Of a stretch of DNA of 64,000 nucleotides, positions 35,676-44,026 are shown piece by piece. Source of the stretch: CAVQBP01 sp963740945 (lineage in GTDB: Bacteria; Bacteroidota; Ignavibacteria; Ignavibacteriales; Ignavibacteriaceae); the NCBI GenBank assembly GCA_963740945.1, contig CAVUGE010000032.1:57945-121944 (forward strand). The letters are read 5' to 3'. The notes under the pieces are model-generated. The model did not search any database. It was not told the origin of the DNA and saw only the letters and a list, made by a program, of their open reading frames with translations. How positions within the stretch are numbered: position 1 is the stretch's first letter; every line of letters starts with the position of its first letter. A program made the position numbers and the translations under genes.

Positions 35676-37790
35676 ATGAATAAAAAAATTTTAATCACTC
35701 TATTTGCATCTTTGATTTTAATTCCTTTCAAAAATATATTATCTCAGGAACGTGTTGAAAATCCTCCACCTATGAAAATAGATGTTGGAAGCTTCAGCCT
35801 GAGTATGAATAAACTTATGGGAGACGGGGGCTTACAGTCTCAGTATAGCTGGAATTTAACCGGAGAAGACCGCCAGAATACCGAGCTTTTCTATTGGCTT
35901 CAGGATCAATGGCAGTCTAATATGTTATACCAGATACTTAATCCTATTAGTCTAGATGATAACGGAATCCTGGATGAATTTGGTAAAAAAGCAGCAATGG
36001 TTACCAGGGGGGACGCACTAACAAATTTTGGAATGACTGATTGGGCTTATGAGGTTAGAAGATATAGACCACCACATATTTCGGTTGATGATATTCAGCT
36101 GGATGCACCCTACAGATGGTATGTTGATCCTAATCTTAAAGCCGATGAAAAAATTGTTTTTGAAGATGTACTGCCGCAGTTTGGAATTAGAAGCCATGTA
36201 GAAATATATGCTTTCAGCAACCCGAATAATTCCAATTATTTTATCTGGAAAGCAACACATAAATTTACCGGTGAGATAAAACTCCCGAGAAATTCAGCAT
36301 CTCCGCGCGATACTCTGCCTGATCAGACAATAAGATTCTGGTGGCCTATTTCCTTCAGCTTCGGTCCTACAAAAGCCGGTGAAAGGTATGTTACAAATAA
36401 TTATGCTTATGAAGGGGAAGACGATCTCGATTCCTGGTTTAAAAGGAAAACTCAATTAGTAACTAATGGAACCAGGGATTCTCTTTATGTTGCTTATTAT
36501 TGGGATTCAGCAAACCCCCAGACTCAAAGTTATCCCAATGGTTCGAAAGATGATACCGGTGACCCCGATAGAAAAACAGGACATCTTTATTCTACACAGG
36601 TTCCTGGTTATTCTTTATTATATGCCGATAAAGCATATAATCAGAAAATTGATGACCCAACCCAGCCTTATGCTATGCCCCATGCTTCTATTACTCTGGA
36701 TCTATGGGGAAGAAGGGATGCCGGGTTAAAACAGACTTATCGCGGTGATGATAATCGCGGCAGATTTCCCCTTGATGTAATTACCGCAAAGCTAGATACT
36801 AAACCTCAGAAGGGCCCGATGAGATTTATTACTTCCGGTCCTTATGAATTGACAAAAAATTCCGCGCAGGGAAGGTTTGATTCCATAACATTTGTTTATG
36901 CTGTTGGTGTTAACGGACTTAATTGGAATGCAGCAGATTCTATCGGGAGACTCTGGATGAACCAGGAAATCACAGATACAGAGAAAGACTCGATTATTGT
37001 TACAAATGGTAAAGATTCTTTATGGCAGACTATGGATAGAGCCAATTGGGCCTGGAACAAAATTAACAACGGAGGTACTATTCCTGCACCGCCTCCGCCT
37101 CCTGATATAGTTGTAAATTCCGGTCCTAACATAATTACAGTTAACTGGTCTTATCCGGATGCTTCATATTTTAATGACGCAGTTACTGGTACAGATGATT
37201 TTTATGCATGGAGGGTTTATAGAAAAGAAGGTGCATTATTGGTTAACGATCCTCTTGATCAGAATAGTGGTGAGAGATGGAAATTAGTTTTTGAAACTAC
37301 TGATAAAAATACTACTTCATTTGTAGATAAATACGTGGTCCGGGGACTTGATTATTATTATGCCGTTACAGCGGTAGATAACGGTTCGCAAAATACCGAC
37401 GGACTATTTCCGGGTCAAAAACTGGAAAGTTCACGTTTTATAAACCGTTCTCAGATTCCTGCAGTTCCTTTTCAGCCAGGATTAAATGAAACCGGGAAAG
37501 TAGTAGTAGTTCCTAATCCTGCTACAGTTGCGAGAGGTTTAAAAGGTTCTCCCGATAAAATTTCTTTCTTTAATCTTCCCATTAAATGTACATTAAAGAT
37601 TTTTACTGAAACAGGCGACCTTATTACAACCATTCAGCATTATGGTACTGCCGATGAAGAATGGGATCAAAGAACAGATGAAAATCAATATGTAACCAGC
37701 GGAATTTATATTCTTGCAGTTAGCGATGCACAATCCATTGATGGCAAATCACTTGATAATCAATTTGTAAAATTCATAATCGTACGGTAA
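35676..37790 (+). CDS. Secreted protein with FnIII-like and T9SS-type C-terminal domain
   Basis: About 704 residues from the ATG at 35676 (MNKKILITLFASLILIPF), preferred over an upstream in-frame ATG because it gives a signal peptide. The large N-terminal region is unrecognised. A fibronectin-type III-like segment lies at about 480-590 (PPPPDIVVNSGPNIITVNWS). The C-terminal 90 residues (VVVPNPATVARG ... FFNLPIKCTLKIFTETGDLI ... SGIYILAV) resemble a type IX secretion sorting domain. It lies 11-60 bp after the TonB receptor gene. It is probably a surface-exposed or released companion of the receptor. Confidence 0.75.
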   Translation: MNKKILITLFASLILIPFKNILSQERVENPPPMKIDVGSFSLSMNKLMGDGGLQSQYSWNLTGEDRQNTELFYWLQDQWQSNMLYQILNPISLDDNGILDEFGKKAAMVTRGDALTNFGMTDWAYEVRRYRPPHISVDDIQLDAPYRWYVDPNLKADEKIVFEDVLPQFGIRSHVEIYAFSNPNNSNYFIWKATHKFTGEIKLPRNSASPRDTLPDQTIRFWWPISFSFGPTKAGERYVTNNYAYEGEDDLDSWFKRKTQLVTNGTRDSLYVAYYWDSANPQTQSYPNGSKDDTGDPDRKTGHLYSTQVPGYSLLYADKAYNQKIDDPTQPYAMPHASITLDLWGRRDAGLKQTYRGDDNRGRFPLDVITAKLDTKPQKGPMRFITSGPYELTKNSAQGRFDSITFVYAVGVNGLNWNAADSIGRLWMNQEITDTEKDSIIVTNGKDSLWQTMDRANWAWNKINNGGTIPAPPPPPDIVVNSGPNIITVNWSYPDASYFNDAVTGTDDFYAWRVYRKEGALLVNDPLDQNSGERWKLVFETTDKNTTSFVDKYVVRGLDYYYAVTAVDNGSQNTDGLFPGQKLESSRFINRSQIPAVPFQPGLNETGKVVVVPNPATVARGLKGSPDKISFFNLPIKCTLKIFTETGDLITTIQHYGTADEEWDQRTDENQYVTSGIYILAVSDAQSIDGKSLDNQFVKFIIVR

Positions 37791-37797
37791 AAATTTT

Positions 37798-38844
37798 ATG
37801 AAGATATTAATATTAAAAAGATTTTTAGATAAACCGCTAAATGTATTCTTGTTAAGAGTATTTACAGTAATATTCATTTTCTTTTTATGCGGATTATTAA
37901 ATTTATCACAGGCTCAGATTACTAAAAAAGCGCAGGTTGGTTTCAGGTTTCTGGAAAACCCCGTCTCTGCAGAGGTTATGGGCAGGGGTGGAGTGGGTGT
38001 GGCAACTACTCTTACTGCAAATGGTATTTTCTGGAATCCGGCGCTGATCGGTTTGATTGAACCCAATGTTGACGTGAGCTACAATTATACAAAAGGGATT
38101 GCCGATATAAATTACAGCGCTGTAGCTGCCACAATTCATTTAGGTGATTTTGGTGTACTTGGTTTTAGTCTGCTCTCAATGGATTATGGGACCTTTGTCG
38201 GTACTGAAAGAGCAGATAATTCACAGGGCTATATTGAAACAGGAAATTTTTCTCCTACTGCAATATCAGTCGGTACAGCTTTCTCACAGAAAGTAACCAA
38301 CAGATTTTCATACGGCATCCATGTGAAATATGTCCACCAAAATCTAGGTTCTGTTATTTATAATGACTCAACAGGAGAATTGAAAAAATATGCTCAGGGG
38401 ACAGTAGCATTTGATGTAGGAGCTTATTATGATTTTCTATACAATGGAATAACGTTCGGTGCATCCTTACAGAATGTCTCCAAAGAGCTTAAATATGAAA
38501 CCGATGAATTTCCCCTCCCCTTTGCAGTCAGCTTTGGGATAACCGTTGAACCAATTCAATTTTTTAATAAAGATGAAAAGACTTCAAGGCTAATTTTAAG
38601 TTTTGAATCAAGACATCCGCGTGATTTCGGTGAAAAAGTAAAATTCGGTGCAGAATATAGATTTATGGAAATGTTCATTGCACGTGCGGGTTATGAAATG
38701 CATTACGACGAACGCGGTTTTTCGGCAGGTATCGGCGTTAATCAGGAAATTTCAGGCATTCCGGTTAGGGTTGATTATGCGTTTGAACCTTTTGGCATTT
38801 TTGGTAATATTCATTTTATATCTATAGGAGTTAGCTACAAATAA
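37798..38844 (+). CDS. PorV/PorQ-family outer-membrane barrel
   Basis: A 348-residue protein with a signal peptide ending LSQAQ and an OmpP1/FadL-like barrel. The N-terminal LENPVSAEVMGRGGVGVATT and NGIFWNPALIG are the usual PorV/PorQ-type opening. PorV proteins escort cargo of the type IX secretion system to the surface. It starts 7 bp after the gene for the T9SS-like protein, so a dedicated cargo-shuttle pairing is plausible. Confidence 0.82.
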   Translation: MKILILKRFLDKPLNVFLLRVFTVIFIFFLCGLLNLSQAQITKKAQVGFRFLENPVSAEVMGRGGVGVATTLTANGIFWNPALIGLIEPNVDVSYNYTKGIADINYSAVAATIHLGDFGVLGFSLLSMDYGTFVGTERADNSQGYIETGNFSPTAISVGTAFSQKVTNRFSYGIHVKYVHQNLGSVIYNDSTGELKKYAQGTVAFDVGAYYDFLYNGITFGASLQNVSKELKYETDEFPLPFAVSFGITVEPIQFFNKDEKTSRLILSFESRHPRDFGEKVKFGAEYRFMEMFIARAGYEMHYDERGFSAGIGVNQEISGIPVRVDYAFEPFGIFGNIHFISIGVSYK

Positions 38845-38849
38845 GTTTA

Positions 38850-38937
38850 ATGGGGATATCTCGATATACGGTATCCTGATCATTCGATTCTTCTTATACT
38901 GAGAATGATAATTCCTGTTTACTATGAGAATCCCCAT
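38850..38937 (+). terminator. Possible long-loop terminator after the PorV-like gene
   Basis: Arms ATGGGGAT (38850-38857) and ATCCCCAT (38930-38937) followed by AATTTTTTAATTTT. The loop is long (72 nt) and contains smaller inverted repeats, so this is a weak call. Confidence 0.3.
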
Positions 38938-38997
38938 AATTTTTTAATTTTCTTCATATTTTTCACAAAGGTTTAATAACTGGATTTACGCAGATGT

Positions 38998-39094
38998 AAA
39001 GATGACATCTTTAGTAAGAAAAATCTCATTCAATTTTTTATTAGAATGTAAGTCCAGTTAAAACCTTATTTTTAAAAATAAAGATGTCATCTTT
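38998..39094. repeat. AAAGATGWCATCTTT-bounded element, copy 4
   Basis: A 97-bp element with exact inverted ends; the left flank is ATTTACGCAGATGT and the right flank CAAATACC. It lies between the PorV-like and GH9 genes, directly upstream of the GH9 start. The interior contains CAATTTTTTATTAGAATGTA and TAAAACCTTATTTTTAAAA. Confidence 0.8.
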
Positions 39095-39129
39095 CAAATA
39101 CCATTTATTTCATAAGTCCAATTAATCAG

Positions 39130-40911
39130 ATGAAAACATTAAAATTTTTTATTTTATTAATCCTTTCAACCGGTTTTTCATTCCCACAACAGAGCTGGAT
39201 AAGAATAAACCAGCTTGGCTATCTCCCAAACTCTATTAAAGCTGCCGTTCTGGTAAGCAAAGAAGATTTGAATCCCGCATTTTTTGAGATTTACAATTCA
39301 TCCGATAATAAACTTATATGGAAAGGGGATAAAATTTCCTCATATGGTAAATACGCGAGCTTTAATTCAACTTTTAGATTAAATTTTTCAGAATTTAATA
39401 AAGAAGGTGAATATTATATAAAATCTGGTGATGTAAAATCCCCTTCATTCCGGATTTCTAATGATATTTATAATAGTACTGCGGATTTCCTATTAAATTA
39501 TATGCGCGAGCAGCAGTGCGGTTATAATCCTTTTTTAAAAGATTCATGTCATACGCATGATGGTTTTATTGTAGATAATGAGGCAAAGGAGAAGCAGCAT
39601 ATAAATGCAGTTGGCGGGTGGCATGATGCTACCGATTACCTTCAGTATGTAACTACTTCGGCAACAGCAGCCTACCAGATGCTTTTTGCTTATATGAAAA
39701 ATCCGGATTCTTTTGAAGATAAATTCGATAAAAACGGCGATCCTGGTTCTAACGGTATTCCGGATATTCTTGACGAAGCTAAATGGGGACTGGATTGGCT
39801 GGTAAAAATGAATCCCCAATATGGAGAATTATATAACCAGATTGCCGATGACAGAGACCATGCAGGGTTCAGATTACCGGATAAAGATTCTGTAAATTAC
39901 GGCGGTCCGGATCTACAAAGACCGGTTTATTTTGTAACGGGAAAACCACAAGGAATTTGTAATTATAAAAATAGAACTACAGGGGTTTCCTCAGCTGCAG
40001 GTAAATTTGCCTCAGTATTTGCACTCGGCTCACTTTTACTCCAAAAATATTACCCTGAATTCAGTAAAATTATTAGGCAAAAAGCTGTTGATGCTTATAA
40101 TTTCGGAAAAACTGATCTTGGAGTTACACAGACTGCTTCATGTGTTTCCCCCTATTTTTACGAGGAAGATAATTATGCCGATGATATGGAACTTGCTGCT
40201 GTACAGCTCTATAAAATTACAGATGATAAAAATTATCTTAAGGAAGCAGTCGATTGGGGTAAACTCGAACCTATTACTCCATGGATGGGTGCAGATACTG
40301 CAAGGCACTACCAGTGGTATCCTTTTATTAACCTTGGCCATTATCTGCTTGCACAGGAGAACAATCAAAGTATTTCAAATATTTTTACCGGTTATATGAA
40401 AAAAGGACTGGACAAAATTTTTAACCGTGGAAAAAATAATCCATTTCTGATTGGAATTCCTTTCGTATGGTGTTCAAATAACTTTGTTACTGCGGCGCTT
40501 ACCCAATGCAGGCTTTATAATGAAATAACAAATGATTCAGCTTACCTGGAAATGGAAGCTGCATTAAGAGACTGGCTGTTCGGCTGTAATATCTGGGGTA
40601 CCAGTATGATAATCGGATTACCTCAAAATGGTGATTATCCTTCTGATCCTCATTCTTCAATATATTTATTAACTCACAGACAAATAAACGGAGGTCTGGT
40701 CGATGGTCCTATTTATAATACAATCTTTAAATACCTTCAGGGATTAAAAATTGTAAACGGTGATGAATATTCCGAATTCCAATCAAATGTTGCTGTTTAT
40801 CATGATGACTACGGAGACTATTCAACCAACGAGCCTACAATGGACGGAACTGCAGAATTGACTTATTACCTATCCGCAATGCAGTCGGAAGGTGGAAAAA
40901 ATTCCAAATAA
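39130..40911 (+). CDS. Glycoside hydrolase family 9
   Basis: A 593-residue secreted enzyme: signal peptide, an N-terminal Ig-like CelD_N domain (IRINQLGYLPNSIKAAVLVS) and an (alpha/alpha)6 GH9 catalytic domain. The two Asp of the catalytic base motif are kept in GGWHDATDYLQYV (normally DAGD). The acid Glu lies in STNEPTMDGTAEL. GH9 includes endoglucanases and exo-beta-glucosaminidases. Given the neighbouring NagX-like, ROK and SIS genes, glucosaminide hydrolysis is an inference worth keeping beside cellulase. Confidence 0.9.
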   Translation: MKTLKFFILLILSTGFSFPQQSWIRINQLGYLPNSIKAAVLVSKEDLNPAFFEIYNSSDNKLIWKGDKISSYGKYASFNSTFRLNFSEFNKEGEYYIKSGDVKSPSFRISNDIYNSTADFLLNYMREQQCGYNPFLKDSCHTHDGFIVDNEAKEKQHINAVGGWHDATDYLQYVTTSATAAYQMLFAYMKNPDSFEDKFDKNGDPGSNGIPDILDEAKWGLDWLVKMNPQYGELYNQIADDRDHAGFRLPDKDSVNYGGPDLQRPVYFVTGKPQGICNYKNRTTGVSSAAGKFASVFALGSLLLQKYYPEFSKIIRQKAVDAYNFGKTDLGVTQTASCVSPYFYEEDNYADDMELAAVQLYKITDDKNYLKEAVDWGKLEPITPWMGADTARHYQWYPFINLGHYLLAQENNQSISNIFTGYMKKGLDKIFNRGKNNPFLIGIPFVWCSNNFVTAALTQCRLYNEITNDSAYLEMEAALRDWLFGCNIWGTSMIIGLPQNGDYPSDPHSSIYLLTHRQINGGLVDGPIYNTIFKYLQGLKIVNGDEYSEFQSNVAVYHDDYGDYSTNEPTMDGTAELTYYLSAMQSEGGKNSK

Positions 40912-40997
40912 CAAAAGACAAATTACAAATAAGCTCCAAATTCTAAAAATTCTTAACAAAATATTTGAACTTTACTATTTTTCCAAGTAGACATTAA

Positions 40998-41135
40998 CAG
41001 AATTTGAACACCGAAGGTGTGATATTATTGTAGAAAATATAAAATAGAGTATATTCAAAACCCCGACAGGGGTGATATATATAATTATTGAGATTCTTCA
41101 TCCAAAGATTCCTTCAGAATGACAGGAAAAAATTT
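40998..41135. repeat. Short hairpins with TATTNTAGAAAATATA tails, plus REP remnant
   Basis: GAACACCGAAGGTGTGATAT followed by TATTGTAGAAAATATA, then AACCCCGACAGGGGTGATAT. A decayed ATTCTTCA...GAATGACAG REP-like sequence follows. The first unit matches 20178-20216 closely, and 6888-6920 is a looser relative. Confidence 0.6.
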
Positions 41136-41203
41136 TTTGTTTAACCTTTCATCCAAAGACATTATGGTCTCAATACTCACATCTCAATACTCAATACTAA
41201 TTA

Positions 41204-41923
41204 TCACATCGATTTTTCAGCCTGCACATTCGCATCTTCTATCATCACCGGGTAGGAATATCCAGCACCAAAATCTTTGTTTACAGCAACTTTGCCTTCA
41301 ACAACAACAACGTCCCCAACTCTAACAATATCTTTACTTGTTACCATCAAATCATAATCGTTTGAAGAACCGGTTCCGTCTTGAATATGCACCCAGTTTC
41401 GTCCCATTATATTCGGGTTAAACTTTGTGACTTTCCCTCTTACCCTAACTGTTTTACCTACAAGATCATCTTTATCTTCATAAATTTGCGCAACTGTTTT
41501 GCCGCCACTCAGTGGTTTAACCGACACATCTTCCTTTGCAGTATTTAATTTCGGATGATTTGGTACCGGGCTAGCAGTTGTAGGTGTTTGAGACACATGA
41601 TCTACAAAAAGTATTGATTCAAAATCTTTATTTAATGCTTCACTGTGGAAATTTTTCATTTCCATGCTTTTACCGAAATATAACGTTTCTCCTTTTTTGA
41701 CTTCCATCTGTGGAACGGCAATCCAGTATTCAGAATCATTTTCTTTGACTTTTAAATAAGTATAATTTGACGCATTTACATTATCTTCAACTACAACTTT
41801 ATGAAGATTTTCGGCGGGCATAGAAGATTGGTTTGTACTCTCTTTAGCTGGTTCTTCTTTCTTTTCACATGCTGTAAAACTTATTCCCAACAAAAATACT
41901 ATAATTATCGATAACCGGTGCAT
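41204..41923 (-). CDS. OB-fold lipoprotein
   Basis: A 239-residue predicted lipoprotein (signal peptide with GISFTAC). The first half has a domain with YLKVKENDSEYWIAVPQMEV, and after a linker the C-terminal half is an OB-fold of the nucleic-acid-binding-like type (GKTVRVRGKVTKFNPNIMGR, WVHIQDGTG, GDVVVVEGKV). Proteins like this are annotated only as 'GW/OB-fold' or DNA-binding-like and have no known role. It is monocistronic, with an ACTCAATACT simple repeat at its 3' end. Confidence 0.75.
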   Translation of the reverse strand: MHRLSIIIVFLLGISFTACEKKEEPAKESTNQSSMPAENLHKVVVEDNVNASNYTYLKVKENDSEYWIAVPQMEVKKGETLYFGKSMEMKNFHSEALNKDFESILFVDHVSQTPTTASPVPNHPKLNTAKEDVSVKPLSGGKTVAQIYEDKDDLVGKTVRVRGKVTKFNPNIMGRNWVHIQDGTGSSNDYDLMVTSKDIVRVGDVVVVEGKVAVNKDFGAGYSYPVMIEDANVQAEKSM

Positions 41924-42026
41924 ACTGTCTCCTTTAATAAAAAGTTAAATTTAATAAGCGAATATAAGAAAAGGTTCATTAAAAAATGATGAATAAAATT
42001 GGAATATTGGAATAACATCGATGGAG

Positions 42027-42788
42027 TCATGGAGTTGTGGAATTATGGAATGGTTGAATGGTTGAGTAGCTTTGTTTAGGTATTGCAGAAATTTTTCGTT
42101 GGAAGGTTAAAGCAGTCAAACTTTCTGTGACTGTCTTCTTTATTTCTTCCCATTTATTCTTATTCAATAGAAACTTCTGATTCACTTCCAATTCTATCCC
42201 AACATAATTTTTCAGATTAAACTTTTTCCTTAAATAAGAAGTAAATCCATCCGATATTCCTAAATAAGGATAGTTAAATCTTATTCTTAAATCTTTATCA
42301 ACGGATAATAATTCCTCTTTAAATATAAATGCGAAACCCTTCTCTTTTTTCCTTTTAGGGTCATATAAAATACCAATATCGGCATTTCTTTCTTTATTTC
42401 TAAAAATCGGTGTAAATGTATGTACTGAAATATGAAAGACTTTATCTTCTTTGAATATCAAATCTCGGATTAAATCTTCAATTTTATTTCTGTACGGAGA
42501 ATAATATTTTTTTAATATTTTATTTTTTTCATTCAAAGTTAAGTCTTTTGAGAATTCCGAAAATAAACCCGGATTATAAATCGAACGGTTCAACTCTACC
42601 AGCAGTCTGGTTATTTCAGAGTAATAAAAGTAATCGCCCGCTTTTTTTGATATGGCTTTTGCCAGTTCTAATGCCCCTAAATCATATCCCCTGTGAGTTT
42701 CTAAAATCTCTCTACCGGATTTAAATAATTGTAAATAATCTTTAGGAATCTTATTTCCACCATGTTCACATGTGATAAGAACCTTCAT
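42027..42788 (-). CDS. N-formylglutamate amidohydrolase-like protein
   Basis: A 253-residue zinc amidohydrolase of the FGase family: LITCEHGGNKIP at the N-terminus, HRGYDLGALELAKAIS, LLVELNRSIYNP, and SVHTFTPIFR with a metal-binding His. It is the last gene of a four-gene run; its start overlaps the GCS2-like gene by 4 bp. Family members cleave N-formyl or N-acyl glutamate-type amides, which fits trimming of the product made by the two upstream ligases. The last 14 residues come from a simple repeat at the 3' end. Confidence 0.85.
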   Translation of the reverse strand: MKVLITCEHGGNKIPKDYLQLFKSGREILETHRGYDLGALELAKAISKKAGDYFYYSEITRLLVELNRSIYNPGLFSEFSKDLTLNEKNKILKKYYSPYRNKIEDLIRDLIFKEDKVFHISVHTFTPIFRNKERNADIGILYDPKRKKEKGFAFIFKEELLSVDKDLRIRFNYPYLGISDGFTSYLRKKFNLKNYVGIELEVNQKFLLNKNKWEEIKKTVTESLTALTFQRKISAIPKQSYSTIQPFHNSTTP

Positions 42789-44026
42789 AAGGTAAACATC
42801 TTATTATTTGTAAGACACTCCGAAAGATGGGTATAAGTTTTTTTAATATTGGCGGGAGAATAATCGTTATTTAATGATTTTATTATTCTTGATGATAAAC
42901 TGCCTTGTCCTAATATTATATCCATGCTTTCAAGCCATGGTTCATTAAAAATATTCATGCTTCTTTTAATTTCTTTAACCAAATATCTCCAGAATTCCCC
43001 TGCAGAACATTTTTTATTCTCAAAATACCCAAAATCTCTTAAATATTCTTCCTCTTCAATTACTGCATTTTCTCCGTCTTTTATTATGCTAAGGAATATA
43101 TCAGATAATCTTTCTTCATCCCATTCAATTTGTTTATCCAGCTTAATCCATCTCTCACTTATTAATAATTTCAGTGTATTTACAATCGAATAAACGATCG
43201 CAATATCTGCCGAAGGACATTCCTGAATATCGATGATTCTGATTTCAATGGTATTTCTCACAAACCGTGCAATGGCTCCCCTTGAATTTACCCATTCATG
43301 ATGAAGAACTCCTTTTTTGTCAAAAGATGATAAATCCTTATAAATTTTATTTAATATCTTATTTTCATAGTCCGCTTTATTAAAAACCCTTTCGGGAATA
43401 ATCTTTCCTGCGATTGAAGGGATTTTCGATTGATTTTTTCTATAAACCTCAAGTCTGGTATCAAGATAACCTGTGACTTCCCCGCCTACAATAGGAGTAC
43501 TTGCGCTTATAGCAGGAATAACCGGCAAAAGGAGACGGATTGCAGCGTGAAGCTTTTCAAATTCCTCATCATTTGCAAAGGGAAGATTTATATGAACACT
43601 CTGTAAATTTGACCATCCATGTCCCCTGCAGTTAAAAATCCTGTTATATGTTTCATAAGTAGCATTATATTCGTGCGGCCATAAAATAGTTTCCTTCATT
43701 GGATTCATAAAAGGATGCATCCCCGTTGGTAAAAGCATACAGTTATAATTCAGCAATATTTTATTTATATCCTGTACATTTTTAAAAAAAACTTCATCAA
43801 GTTTATTTAAATCTTTTCTGGGTCCGTTGGTTTTGATTTCAATAACATGTAAAACTAATTCATTAGACCAGGCAGTCTCTTCAAATTCGACATCTGACAG
43901 ATATTCTCCAAGAACATCAAAAATTATTTTATCGGAGATTGGCTTTATAGAAAGAGAGTTTTTATCAACAATCATGTATTCCAGTTCAACACCGTAGCCC
44001 TCAAATAAATGGATGGAAGAAATCAT
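42785..44026 (-). CDS. GCS2-type carboxylate-amine ligase
   Basis: A 413-residue ligase with the glutamine-synthetase-like fold of glutamate-cysteine ligase family 2. Metal- and ATP-site motifs are visible: GYGVELEYMIVD, HVIEIKTNGP, MHPFMNP, QSVHINLPF and EIRIIDIQECPSADIA. Such enzymes form amide bonds between an amino acid carboxylate and an amine. It is coupled by 4-bp overlaps to a RimK-type ATP-grasp gene upstream and an FGase-like gene downstream, so it likely acts in a shared pathway rather than in glutathione synthesis. Confidence 0.85.
   Translation of the reverse strand: MISSIHLFEGYGVELEYMIVDKNSLSIKPISDKIIFDVLGEYLSDVEFEETAWSNELVLHVIEIKTNGPRKDLNKLDEVFFKNVQDINKILLNYNCMLLPTGMHPFMNPMKETILWPHEYNATYETYNRIFNCRGHGWSNLQSVHINLPFANDEEFEKLHAAIRLLLPVIPAISASTPIVGGEVTGYLDTRLEVYRKNQSKIPSIAGKIIPERVFNKADYENKILNKIYKDLSSFDKKGVLHHEWVNSRGAIARFVRNTIEIRIIDIQECPSADIAIVYSIVNTLKLLISERWIKLDKQIEWDEERLSDIFLSIIKDGENAVIEEEEYLRDFGYFENKKCSAGEFWRYLVKEIKRSMNIFNEPWLESMDIILGQGSLSSRIIKSLNNDYSPANIKKTYTHLSECLTNNKMFTL

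Noticed and set aside
26788..40911. SusC/SusD polysaccharide utilisation locus
   Set aside because: The TonB receptor is SusC-like in its N-terminal domain, but no SusD homolog is present, so the label was not used.
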